Of a stretch of DNA of 64,000 nt, positions 38,599 through 46,000 are shown piece after piece; positions within the stretch are counted from its first letter, which is position 1, and every line of letters starts with the position of its first letter. The stretch is taken from the NCBI GenBank assembly GCA_038210375.1, contig JBBQWT010000003.1:62001-126000 (forward strand), written 5' to 3'. Both the position numbers and the translations under genes were made by a program. The DNA is from JBBQWT01 sp038210375. Lineage in GTDB: Bacteria; Acidobacteriota; Terriglobia; Terriglobales; Acidobacteriaceae. Under the pieces are notes generated by a model, which did not search any database, had not been told where the DNA came from, and saw only the letters and a list, made by a program, of their open reading frames with translations.

Positions 38599-39001
38599 TT
38601 CGGGGGACTCCTCTTGGCGGCCGGCACGAAAACCTGCTGACGATTAGTAGCAGCATGAGATGCTCAACAAACCGCGAAGGGTTCCGAAATGCTGTGCTCA
38701 TGTCGCTGGGGGATGTCGGAAGAAACCGAAATGGATCCTGGTGTCCGAGGGCGGAATCGAAGCCTCACGCCCTTTCCGGAGCCCAGGATTTTAAGTCCGG
38801 TGGGTTTGCTCGATAACAATTGATACTTATGTTGTAAAGAACAGTGGTCGCATTTCCCGTAAGAGCAACCCGCGGGCACAGCGCAGAGGCTTGCGGAATT
38901 CTTCAGCGCACCTTAAGCCAGGCTTTAGACTAGTCCGGTAAAGCGCCGCGCTTGGCCGGCCAGATTGACCAGCAACCGACAAACCAATCAGGAGACAGAA
39001 A
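38599..39001. other. Intergenic region between efflux adaptor and SDR gene
   Basis: This 403-bp stretch lies between divergent genes. Besides the tRNA-Leu remnant it shows only a moderately A+T-rich patch at 38815-38850 and a good GGAGA ribosome binding site for the SDR gene at its right edge. The promoters of both flanking genes must lie here but I cannot place them. Confidence 0.4.
38739..38814 (-). pseudogene. Degenerate, 5'-truncated tRNA-Leu(TAA) copy
   Basis: This stretch aligns without gaps to the tRNA-Leu gene at 39848-39936 in the same orientation. The first 60 bases (3' CCA, acceptor 3' strand, T arm, variable arm, anticodon arm) match at 55 positions and the next 14 match more weakly. 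The 5' acceptor strand and most of the D arm are absent, and three T-stem pairs are broken, so it cannot be a working tRNA. A retained tRNA 3' end is what integrative elements leave at attachment sites, but decay makes this uncertain. Confidence 0.8.
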
Positions 39002-39751
39002 ATGAGTAACAGACTGGAAGGGAAAATTGCACTCGTGACCGGGGGGACCAGCGGCATCGGGCTCGCCACGGCCAAGCGGTTCGCCAAAGAGGGTGCAACA
39101 GTGTATGTGACCGGCCGACGCCAGGCCGAACTTGAAGGGGCGGTTCGGGCCATAGGTTCTGCGGCCATCGGAGTGCAGGGTGATATATCGAACCTTAAAG
39201 ATCTCGACCGCCTCTTTACCCAGATCGAGCGGGAAAAAGGCCGACTCGATGTGGTGTTCGCCAACGCGGGTGGCGGTGGCTTTGCCAGGCTCGGCGAAAT
39301 CACGGAGGAACATTTCGACAAGGAGTTCGGAATTAATGTGAAAGGTACGCTCTTCACCATGCAGAAGGCGCTCCCTCTGATGAAAAATGGCGGCTCCGTC
39401 GTGCTGAACGCTTCTTCCACCTCGATCAAGGGCATGGAGAACTTCAGCGTGTACAGCGCGACTAAAGCAGCGGTCCGCTCTTTCGCCCGCACCTGGACCA
39501 GCGACCTTAGAGGGCGCGGCATTCGCGTGAACGCCATTAGCCCGGGCGTGGTGGTCACACCCTCGTACGATGGCCTCCTTGGCAAAGAGAAGGTACAAGG
39601 CTTCACGGAATTTATGACAGGCCAGATCCCGATGGGCCGCGTGGGAACGGAAGATGAAATAGCAAGTGCGGTTGTCTTTCTCGCGTCCGATGAAGCGAGC
39701 TACATCACGGGCATCGAATTGTTCGTTGACGGCGGCATGACCCAAATCTGA
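39002..39751 (+). CDS. Short-chain dehydrogenase/reductase (SDR)
   Basis: This classical SDR of 249 aa uses NAD(P)H on an unidentified alcohol or ketone. The Rossmann motif TGGTSGIG is at 14-21 and NAG at about 89-91. The catalytic Ser-Tyr-Lys is in NASSTS and YSATK, the family tail SPGVV follows, and the end is VDGGM. A GGAGA ribosome binding site lies eight bases before the ATG. The Gly/Arg pair after beta-2 (TGRR) suggests NADP preference, an inference. The gene stands alone between the tRNA-Leu remnant and the intact tRNA-Leu. Confidence 0.9.
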   Translation: MSNRLEGKIALVTGGTSGIGLATAKRFAKEGATVYVTGRRQAELEGAVRAIGSAAIGVQGDISNLKDLDRLFTQIEREKGRLDVVFANAGGGGFARLGEITEEHFDKEFGINVKGTLFTMQKALPLMKNGGSVVLNASSTSIKGMENFSVYSATKAAVRSFARTWTSDLRGRGIRVNAISPGVVVTPSYDGLLGKEKVQGFTEFMTGQIPMGRVGTEDEIASAVVFLASDEASYITGIELFVDGGMTQI

Positions 39752-39847
39752 CAGATTCGCCTGGTCGCGCCGTGCCGCCGGAAATATAAGCAGTTGTTGC
39801 CTGCAAACAATTGAGAATGTTTCCGTTCACGTTTGTTGGGATGGTCC

Positions 39848-39936
39848 TGGTGCCCGAGGACGGAATCGAACCGTCACGCCCCTTCCGGAGCCCAGGATTT
39901 TAAGTCCTGTGCGTCTGCCAGTTTCGCCACTCGGGC
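39848..39936 (-). tRNA. tRNA-Leu (anticodon TAA)
   Basis: The minus strand folds into a class II tRNA. The 7-bp acceptor is GCCCGAG with CTCGGGC and the D arm contains TGGCGAAACTGGCAGA. The anticodon stem-loop is AGGACTTAAAATCCT with TAA. A long variable arm is present, and the T arm is GACGGTTCGATTCCGTC with the expected GTTC-like loop. The 3' CCA is encoded. Leu is given by the long variable arm and the TAA anticodon. The 89-nt length is normal. Confidence 0.95.
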
Positions 39937-40005
39937 TGAGATCGATGCAAGTGGTGAGGACTAGCGTAGTTGGTTTGTTGTGGTTTCTCAAGCGGAGGGT
40001 AAATA

Positions 40006-40032
40006 GAAAAAACCCGCCGGTTTCCCGACGGG
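40006..40032 (-). terminator. Intrinsic terminator of the UDG-like gene
   Basis: Read on the minus strand, an 8-bp stem (7 pairs, CCCGTCGG with CCGGCGGG) closes a GAAA loop and is followed by TTTTTT. It lies about 40 nt after the stop of the UDG-like gene. A near-identical hairpin occurs inside the insertion sequence at 45581-45600. Confidence 0.85.
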
Positions 40033-40072
40033 CTTCATTCGCAAAGGTACTTCCTCGAATAAGTTATGGTCA

Positions 40073-40855
40073 TCATCCTTTCTTGCCGGTTACAAGTTGC
40101 AAGGATTTTCCAATAGGGCGCTTGCCCAGCTTCCGAAGTTCGGCGTTAATCTTTGGCGTCCACTGGGTGGAGGGATGGAACGTGAACGATGCGGGGTGGT
40201 CTATTCGAATAGCTAGGGCCGAACTGCCTTTCCTAGTTCGAACAAGCCTTGACCAGTCCTTCTGCGTCCTCCCTGAACGTTCGGATTTCCCAAGGCTGGT
40301 ATCGAAAAAGTTGTCCCATACCCCCCGACCAAACACAATGATTAGCTGGGGATTTGCGTCATCGATCATTTTGAGGAAAGCCGGGGCTGCGGCCTTCCAT
40401 TGCTCCTTACTTGGCCTGCGTTTTCGGTTGGGCAAAAGAGCCTGGACGTAGTTATAAAAAATGACCGAGTTCCAGAATAGCTCCCGCTCCTCGCGCTTGT
40501 CTCGTAGCGAGTCTCCTGCGCAAGCCTCCGCAGCCCTTCCTTGAAACCGATGTTTATGTTTTCCACAGATTTCATCTCTAATTATTTTGCGGGTCACTTC
40601 CTTGGCCGAAATCCCCTCCCGCTTTCGTTGTGGCCAATCGTAGGCCGACTCGCCCACAAGCATCACGGCAATGCCCAGTGGAGATTTAGGGCCGTAACTC
40701 TCCCCCTGCCAAGGACGGACCACATAATTCGATTTGTTCAAGGCCACGCGATTACCTCGGTGAGGTATTTTGATGGACTCTCCCTCGCCGAAACGAGAAA
40801 CGCCAATGATTGAAACAGGAAGGCATAATACTAAAAATCTCCTATGGATCCGCAT
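40073..40855 (-). CDS. Uracil-DNA-glycosylase-superfamily-like protein
   Basis: I see a UDG-like arrangement in this 260-aa frame. IAVMLVGESAYDW is in the position of the first catalytic loop, NSVIFYNYVQ comes next, PQLIIVFGRGVWDN is a core strand, and DHPASFTFHP lies near the DNA-intercalating/His loop. That assignment is from motif resemblance only. The conserved part begins about 60 residues in, so the true start may be an internal codon; no ribosome binding site marks the ATG at 40855. The gene is adjacent to tRNA-Leu and ends in a good terminator. A role in DNA repair or a defence-associated hydrolase is possible. Confidence 0.5.
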   Translation of the reverse strand: MRIHRRFLVLCLPVSIIGVSRFGEGESIKIPHRGNRVALNKSNYVVRPWQGESYGPKSPLGIAVMLVGESAYDWPQRKREGISAKEVTRKIIRDEICGKHKHRFQGRAAEACAGDSLRDKREERELFWNSVIFYNYVQALLPNRKRRPSKEQWKAAAPAFLKMIDDANPQLIIVFGRGVWDNFFDTSLGKSERSGRTQKDWSRLVRTRKGSSALAIRIDHPASFTFHPSTQWTPKINAELRKLGKRPIGKSLQLVTGKKG

Positions 40856-40927
40856 GAGTTTTTGATCAGGAATCCAGGTAACGCCTCCTCCCTGGCGCCC
40901 TGGCAGATTGCTCGCTCGGTTTGCTGA
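40844..40927 (+). pseudogene. 28-codon remnant of a Wzc-like kinase gene 5' end
   Basis: This frame reads MDPHEFLIRNPGNASSLAPW and then QIARSVC before TGA. The intact BY-kinase gene at 47680 begins MDPHESLIRIPGGASSLAPW, QIARSG. The two DNA stretches (40844 on and 47680 on) are nearly alike for about 77 nt and unrelated outside it. So a second copy of the first 25 codons lies about 6.8 kb upstream, in the same orientation. It is a rearrangement scar, not an active gene; it overlaps the start of the minus-strand UDG-like frame. Confidence 0.75.
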
Positions 40928-40982
40928 TCACTGATCAGCCCGGTGCCGCAGACGCTGGGGCACTTCTAGGCAATTGTTATGT

Positions 40983-41804
40983 CTACGCATCACCGCTGCG
41001 CTTGAGGTTGCGCAGGGTCAGGGCGACGGCAAGCGCGCCGATCGCGAGGAACACACCCGCACAGGCGGTCCATGCCGGATAGAGCTGGCTGCGCGATGCA
41101 AAGGATGTGGTCAGGAAGAAAAACGGGTTTACGTACATCGGGAGGCGGATATTCAGCGGAATATCGTACCAGGTTTGCCAAGTCGCGTTAAATTTAGGGT
41201 GGGAGGAGTCGTAGAGCTCGAGTCGCACAAAAAAGACGATGGCCGTCACCACGCTAATGGCGACGACCGTCGCGTAGCTCACTGCAGTCGCATGGACGCT
41301 GCGCCGGAAGGCGGACGAACAGTAGAGTCCGATCGCGCTCATGCAGCCCAGGATAATGACCGTGGTCAACGTGGCGCTGAATATCTCCCACGGGCCAACA
41401 CCGCCAAACGCAAAAGCCATGCTTAGCACTGGCAGGCTCGTGACCAGCAACAGCAAAACGAACAACAATGAAGAGACAAACTTACCCCACCAGATTTGCC
41501 CAGGAGTCAGCAGGGATGTGAGCAGCGCGGAAAGGGTGCGTTGTTCCTTCTCGATGGTAATAGCGCCGGCACTGAAAATGGGCGCCAGCAGCAGCAACAG
41601 CGCCAGCTGTGCATAGGACAGAGTCAGAAACAGAGCCACGCCCAACGTTGATCCCTGCAGGTTGGACCTGCCTCCTTCCCCCGTAGTGATGAAGTAAGTG
41701 AAAACCACAACCGCACAAAGAACCAGTAGGTAGAGGGAGGGCAGAAGTCAACCGCGCCGTTCCCGCATGCGCTGCCGCAGTTCCTTGCGGATCATCGGAT
41801 TCAT
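40983..41804 (-). pseudogene. ABC-2-type permease interrupted by an in-frame stop
   Basis: The permease of the ABC transporter starts with ATG at 41804, overlapping the ATPase stop (ATGA). It reads MNPMIRKELRQRMRERRG, then TGA (41748-41750), then LLPSLYLLVLCAVVVFTYF, which is the expected first transmembrane helix. The TGA stands where a Trp codon (TGG) would fit. Downstream, about 255 residues keep a normal ABC-2 permease pattern with five to six membrane helices and the EKEQRTL elbow-like segment. Unless translation restarts internally (for example at 41708), the first helix is lost and the gene is inactive. Full length would be 273 aa. Confidence 0.8.
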
Positions 41805-42736
41805 GAGCGTCTCTCTCCAAAGGCGAGCCGATATCTTTCTTCCAGACCGAGAGCGCGGTGATCGAAGCGGACGACGTTGACTCCCCCGGCTACCAAAGCT
41901 CGCAAGAGCGATGCCACCTGCATATCGGGGCCGGTCATCTCCACGTCCAGCCGGCCAACACCGGATTCAAGAAAGCGGGCTCCGGGGACCGAATTCGCAA
42001 TGGCGGCGGCGAAGGAAACGTCCCCGAGTATTTCGATTTCGTAGATACGCCCGGGAGTTGGTGAAGCGTGTAGCTGGAGCACGGAATGTCCCTCGGCGTC
42101 GGTGGCATTGCGACCATTGCCGATAAGGGCAATCTGGGTGCAGATGTCCTCCAGGTCGCTGAGAATGTGCGAAGAGATCAAGATGGTGACGCCCGCAGCG
42201 TGCAATCGTTTCAGTTGCTCGCGCAGTTCAATGCGCGCGATGGGGTCCAACCCGGTGGCCGGTTCATCCAGCAAAAGCACCTTGGGATCGTGCAACAGGG
42301 TTTTGGCCAGAACCAATCGCTGCTTCATCCCGAAGGAGAGTTGCTCGACCGAGTCTAAGCTGCGTGCCGTCAGACCTGAACGCTCCAAAGCCTGGTCAAC
42401 GGCGGCTCGATGGCGAGCGCCTGTGAGTTGAAAGGCATCAGCAAAGAACTCCAGGAACTCGCGGACGCTCATGTCCTGATAGACTCCGGGTTGATCAGGC
42501 ATGTAACCGACCAGGCGTTGGACCTCGCGTGGACGGCTGCTCACTTCAAAGCCCCCAACCTGTGCTGTCCCGCTGTCGGCTTTCACGAGCGTGGAGAGGA
42601 TCTTCATCAACGTGGTCTTGCCGGCGCCATTGGGCCCGACCAGGCCAAACAGTTCCCCTGCCCCCACCTGCAAATTGAAGCCGTCCAGAGCATGCGTCCC
42701 GCCGAAGCTCTTGCGGATTTGGTCCACGGTGATCAT
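41801..42736 (-). CDS. ABC transporter ATP-binding protein
   Basis: This 311-aa protein powers an ABC-2-type exporter. Walker A is GPNGAGKTT, the signature is LSFGMKQR, Walker B is VLLLDEPATGLDP and the switch His is in ILISSH. A C-terminal 80-residue extension follows, as in many drug/polysaccharide exporter ATPases. The ATG overlaps the stop of the preceding gene and its own stop overlaps the permease start, both as ATGA, so the three cistrons are tightly coupled. The ATPase itself is intact but both partners are broken, so it probably has no function now. The gene order is hypothetical membrane protein, ATPase, permease. Confidence 0.92.
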   Translation of the reverse strand: MITVDQIRKSFGGTHALDGFNLQVGAGELFGLVGPNGAGKTTLMKILSTLVKADSGTAQVGGFEVSSRPREVQRLVGYMPDQPGVYQDMSVREFLEFFADAFQLTGARHRAAVDQALERSGLTARSLDSVEQLSFGMKQRLVLAKTLLHDPKVLLLDEPATGLDPIARIELREQLKRLHAAGVTILISSHILSDLEDICTQIALIGNGRNATDAEGHSVLQLHASPTPGRIYEIEILGDVSFAAAIANSVPGARFLESGVGRLDVEMTGPDMQVASLLRALVAGGVNVVRFDHRALGLEERYRLAFGERRS

Positions 42737-43262
42737 GGTTGCTCCAGGAAGACAACAATGAGTGAATGGACTTCCTGCTGATGCGGGATGTCTAACTCGA
42801 CTGGCAAGGCGGGCCCGTCACTGAAGCCTGCAAATGTCCGTCCCCGACTACCGAGTTCGTAAAGACCCGAGGACGCCAATTGGACGAGCGTGCCTGCGGG
42901 TCCGGCCGCGCTCTCCTGAGGGCTATCGAAAATCGGATTGGGCGTGATTGTATCCAGTTGAATCTCCTGGCCGGGCGCCAGGGCGGGCAAGGAGTAAACC
43001 GCTTTTGCGGGGACATCGATGTACACAGCGTCTACGAAATTCTGGCCGGTATCGTTGCGCAGGCGATTGGGCGCGACGAAGTGGACGGTTCCGGGGAATT
43101 CATGTAAACCCTTCAATTCCAGATCGCGGAAAGACCATTTGAGCAGAGCCAACCCGACTTTCCGTGGTGGGCCAAGTTGTATTTCATCTTCGCGGCTCGC
43201 CTGTGCCCGCCGGCTGATTTCGGCCCAGATCTGGCTATTCGTTTCTGCCGCCGCCAAATTAG
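42733..43262 (-). pseudogene. 3' part of the hypothetical membrane-anchored protein split by the IS
   Basis: This is the C-terminal 174 residues of a gene whose 5' part is at 46146-47330. The insertion lies between Leu and Ala of NLAAAETNSQ, with the target bases CAAATTAG repeated at both ends. Rejoining the halves with one target copy gives 1707 nt, an exact multiple of three, and restores a continuous 568-aa frame. The fragment is mostly beta-strand with no motif that I recognise. Its stop overlaps the start of the ABC ATPase (ATGA). Confidence 0.9.
43255..43262. repeat. Left target-site duplication of the IS
   Basis: CAAATTAG lies immediately left of the element and is repeated exactly at 46146-46153. 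Eight base pairs is the length usual for IS1595-family insertion. Confidence 0.92.
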
Positions 43263-43286
43263 GGTAATAACATACTTGACTGACTA
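43263..43286. repeat. Left terminal inverted repeat of the IS
   Basis: The 24 bases starting GGTAATAACATAC are the exact reverse complement of 46122-46145. The repeat includes the minus-35 element of the transposase promoter. Confidence 0.92.
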
Positions 43287-43304
43287 CGATTTCCCTGCTA
43301 TCTT
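43276..43304 (+). promoter_or_regulatory. Transposase promoter (minus-35 TTGACT, minus-10 TATCTT)
   Basis: TTGACT at 43276-43281 lies inside the left inverted repeat. TATCTT at 43299-43304 is 17 nt further on, the optimal spacing. The ATG of the transposase is at 43311, only six bases after the minus-10 box, so the messenger would start at or next to the start codon and be leaderless. Confidence 0.6.
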
Positions 43305-43310
43305 TACTGC

Positions 43311-44270
43311 ATGGAAACCCCAAAGACACTTCAAGCAGCCATCCAATACTTTGGCGATGCCGATAACTGCCGCGAGTTCATGATTGCAGTTCGCTGGCCT
43401 GATGGCAAGGTACGCTGCCCCCAGTGCGACTCTGAGAAGGTTACTTACCTAAAGACTGCGCGGTTGTATCGCTGCTATGGCGACCATCCGCGCCAGAAGT
43501 TTTCTCTTAAGGTGGGAACTGTATTTGAGGATTCGCCTATCGGTCTAGATAAATGGCTGCCCGCAGTTTGGCTCTTGGTGAACTGCAAAAACGGGATTAG
43601 CTCATATGAAGTGGGGCGCGATCTCGGCGTTACTCAGAAGTCGGCTTGGTTCATGATGCATCGCATTCGGTTAGCAATTCAGTGCGGCTCATTCCAGAAA
43701 CTAGGCGGCGGCTCTGGCAGCGAAGTAGAGGCGGATGAAACCTTCATAGGCGGCAAGGCACGGAACATGCACCTTAGCGTACGCAAGCGGCGCATTACCG
43801 GAACTGGCGTGAAGGATAAGACCGCCGTAATGGGAATGCTGGAACGCGGCGGCCACGTTCGCACCGTTGTTGTTCCCAATCGGCGCAGGGCTGCGCTACA
43901 GGCGGAAGTGAAAAAGCATGTAGTAGCCGGGACCGCGCTCTACACCGATGCTCTGCTTTCCTATGAGGGGCTGGCTACTGATTACGCTCATCAGGTGATT
44001 GACCATGCGACCAAATATGTAGACGGGCGCATTCATACCAACGGGCTGGAAAACTTTTGGAGCCTCTTGAAGCGGGGACTCAGCGGAACCTATATCAGTG
44101 TTGAGCCGTTCCACCTATTCAGATATTTGGATGAGCAAAGTTTTCGCTACAATAATCGGAGGATTCTAACTGATGCAGACCGCTTCACAATGGCGGTAGA
44201 AGGGATTGTCGGCAAGCGGTTGACTTACGCTGGATTGACTGGCAAGGTGGGAGAAACGAGTATCAACTAA
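43311..44270 (+). CDS. IS1595-family transposase
   Basis: This DDE-type transposase catalyses cut-and-paste or replicative movement of the element. The 319-aa protein has an N-terminal zinc ribbon (CPQC at about 40-43 with a later Cys in RLYRCYG). A short HTH-like part follows (SYEVGRDLGVTQKSAWFMMHR). The ISXO2-like catalytic domain has the first Asp in EADETFIGG, the second in YTDALLSY, and the late acidic/Asn motif HTNGLENFWSLLKRG. Codon usage and length show no breakage. It is the only transposase in the window and defines the family together with the 8-bp target repeat. Confidence 0.93.
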   Translation: METPKTLQAAIQYFGDADNCREFMIAVRWPDGKVRCPQCDSEKVTYLKTARLYRCYGDHPRQKFSLKVGTVFEDSPIGLDKWLPAVWLLVNCKNGISSYEVGRDLGVTQKSAWFMMHRIRLAIQCGSFQKLGGGSGSEVEADETFIGGKARNMHLSVRKRRITGTGVKDKTAVMGMLERGGHVRTVVVPNRRRAALQAEVKKHVVAGTALYTDALLSYEGLATDYAHQVIDHATKYVDGRIHTNGLENFWSLLKRGLSGTYISVEPFHLFRYLDEQSFRYNNRRILTDADRFTMAVEGIVGKRLTYAGLTGKVGETSIN

Positions 44271-44449
44271 GCGCCAGAAGCGCGGGAAGCGGAAGCCCTC
44301 TTATGCTTCCGCGCCCTAGTTCTTTTCTCTGCATCGAGTTTAGATTTTATTTCGGAGTGTGGCACGGCTACAAGCCGCTTCATAAAATTCGTGAACTTGT
44401 CGAAATCACCTGTAGGATTCTTCGCGGGACTCTTAGGATGATTCGCCAT
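44267..44449 (-). CDS. 60-aa basic ORF inside the IS, divergent from the RelA/SpoT-like gene
   Basis: The 60-aa product has DFDKFTNFMKRLVAVPHSEI, then KSKLDAEKRTRARKHKRA, a helical basic pattern. I recall similar tiny proteins near IS1595-type genes but cannot name the family. It converges on the transposase end (4-bp overlap) and its ATG is 28 bp from the first possible start of the synthetase gene on the other strand. AGGG precedes the ATG. It might be a chance frame, an accessory IS protein or an antitoxin; I cannot decide. Confidence 0.5.
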   Translation of the reverse strand: MANHPKSPAKNPTGDFDKFTNFMKRLVAVPHSEIKSKLDAEKRTRARKHKRASASRASGA

Positions 44450-44477
44450 ATACCCTATAGAAAGCAGGGTATATGTA

Positions 44478-45557
44478 GTGCTGTGTCCAAGTCAAGATTT
44501 AGTAGTCGCGGAGCCTGATGTGGAATGGGCAGTACCAGAGCATAGCGCCAGCGCGGTCAATGAAGCAGGGTTGGTGCTGGCGGCACAAGTGGGAGACCCG
44601 GAAGCGGTCAACTATGCAGTATCTATTATCAATAACTGGCGAACTTCCCATCAGTTTCCTTTAAACACTTTTCAGACTACTTTGCGCAGGAAGGTAGAGA
44701 ACTTTCCTGGTTCTCTAATCGTGCAGCGCGTAAAGCGCCTTCGGGCGATCCAGCACAAATTGCGGAAACACACTCGAAACCCAATACTCCTCTCAGAAAT
44801 GCAGGATATTGGGGGATGCCGTGTTGTGCTACAAAGCTTAGCGCAGGTGGGAAAATTCCACGACGCGTATGTCCAAAGCGATTTGAAGCACGAACTGGTT
44901 TGTCATGACGATTACATCGCAATCCCCAAACCTTCAGGCTATCGAGGAATTCATTTAATCTACAAGTACAACAGCGACAGAAAAGAAACATACAACGGAC
45001 TTCAAATTGAAGTTCAGCTGCGTAGTCAGTTGCAGCACGCCTGGGCGACCGCAGTGGAGATTGTCGGCTTCTTCCGGGGCGAATTGCTGAAGTCTAGCGA
45101 AGGCGACCCAGTGTGGAAACATTTTTTTAAGTTAATGGCTGTAGAAATTGCCTTTCAGGAAAGAGCACCATTTGGCATCCCGGGAATGCCAGAGGACAGG
45201 GATATTGTGCGTCGGCAACTTCGCCGATGTGCGTTGAGGCTCGACGCTATGAACTATCTCCGAACCATCGGAAATGGAGTTGAAGAGCTAATCGAGGTCG
45301 AGACAGGAGGTGCGCACTACTTTTTACTCGAACTGGATACTAACGAAAAGCGATTGAAGGTCACTGGATACAAATTCAGTGCTAGGGACAGAGCGACGAT
45401 GGATTATGCGACTGTAGAGAGCATGATATTGGGCTCGGCGGAGCGCGAGGCCGTACTGGTATCCGCAGCTTCAATGGCGGATTTGAGACGAGCCTATTAC
45501 AACTATTTTTTGAATATGGATAGGTTTATTGGCGTCGTTGAAACGGCGATCTCATAA
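44478..45557 (+). CDS. RelA/SpoT-domain nucleotide synthetase-like protein (IS cargo)
   Basis: Proteins of this family transfer pyrophosphate from ATP to a nucleotide (giving (p)ppGpp or (p)ppApp) or to tRNA; several are toxins. The 359-aa frame has the synthetase core at about 75-195: RVKRLRAIQHKL, MQDIGGCRVV, DYIAIPKPSGYRGIH (nucleotide-binding G-loop Tyr) and IEVQLRSQLQHAWATAVE, with the catalytic Glu retained. There is no HD hydrolase domain. The C-terminal 160 residues end in SMADLRRAYYNYFLNMDRFI, which I recall from other single-domain RelA/SpoT proteins. The start is GTG at 44478, or GTG at 44520 with a better ribosome binding site (GGAG). Confidence 0.8.
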   Translation: MLCPSQDLVVAEPDVEWAVPEHSASAVNEAGLVLAAQVGDPEAVNYAVSIINNWRTSHQFPLNTFQTTLRRKVENFPGSLIVQRVKRLRAIQHKLRKHTRNPILLSEMQDIGGCRVVLQSLAQVGKFHDAYVQSDLKHELVCHDDYIAIPKPSGYRGIHLIYKYNSDRKETYNGLQIEVQLRSQLQHAWATAVEIVGFFRGELLKSSEGDPVWKHFFKLMAVEIAFQERAPFGIPGMPEDRDIVRRQLRRCALRLDAMNYLRTIGNGVEELIEVETGGAHYFLLELDTNEKRLKVTGYKFSARDRATMDYATVESMILGSAEREAVLVSAASMADLRRAYYNYFLNMDRFIGVVETAIS

Positions 45558-45570
45558 GCCCCCCCCCAGT

Positions 45571-45600
45571 AAAAATTAAACCCGCCGGTTTCCCGGCGGG
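45571..45600 (-). terminator. Hairpin terminator between the cargo gene and the 43-aa gene
   Basis: A perfect 8-bp stem (CCCGCCGG with CCGGCGGG) and 4-nt loop lies at 45581-45600. On the minus strand it is followed by TTTAATTTTT, a terminator for the 43-aa gene read leftwards. The plus-strand side lacks a T-run, so it would stop the synthetase transcript poorly. Confidence 0.7.
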
Positions 45601-45681
45601 GGTACCAAGGTTGCTACGTCAAGGTAAGTTATATAGAATCGAGGCCCGCATCAAACTGAGAGCAGGCCCCAACGGTTAAGA

Positions 45682-45813
45682 TTATTTTTTCTTCGGTTTT
45701 TTGCTTCCCCTGATTGGGAAGGCTTTATACCCGTAGTCTTTGGCATAAATCACTTTTCCGTTGCGGAGTGTGATAGACGCCGCGAAATTAGTATCGCCTT
45801 CAATCTTGCTCAT
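45682..45813 (-). CDS. 43-aa basic mini-protein encoded in the IS
   Basis: The frame begins MSKIEGDTNFAASITLRNGK and ends in a Lys-rich tail (RGSKKPKKK). A strong GAAAGGA ribosome binding site lies nine bases before the ATG, and a hairpin terminator lies about 80 nt after the stop, so it looks like a real gene although very short. I recall similar short proteins but no function. It may have a role in transposition or be an antitoxin-like partner of the cargo gene, both unproven. Confidence 0.65.
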   Translation of the reverse strand: MSKIEGDTNFAASITLRNGKVIYAKDYGYKAFPIRGSKKPKKK

Positions 45814-45851
45814 GGTTCACGTCCTTTCAAAACGGTTGAAGGTTGATGTTT

Positions 45852-45888
45852 CCTGCCAGCTGGGTGCTACTAACACCCAGCTGGACAG
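45852..45888. repeat. Long perfect hairpin upstream of the 43-aa gene
   Basis: CCAGCTGGGTG at 45856-45866 and CACCCAGCTGG at 45874-45884 form an 11-bp perfect stem with a 7-nt loop. CCTG and CAGG outside can extend it with one bulged base. A smaller hairpin (GTGCC-CGAT-GGCAC) follows near 45901. Neither has a T-run. Position suggests regulation of the 43-aa gene or an IS structural element. Confidence 0.7.
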
Positions 45889-46000
45889 GGGCATATCTCG
45901 TGCCCGATGGCACAAGTAAACTTTTTAATTGACAGGGAGATACTACAGGTGGGATGATGTACTCACCGCTGAGACACCACCACATCCTGTATCTATCGTC

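Noticed and set aside
41748..41750. TGA as a selenocysteine codon in the ABC permease
   Set aside because: ABC-2 permeases are not selenoproteins, no SECIS-like hairpin is evident after the TGA and Trp fits the position.
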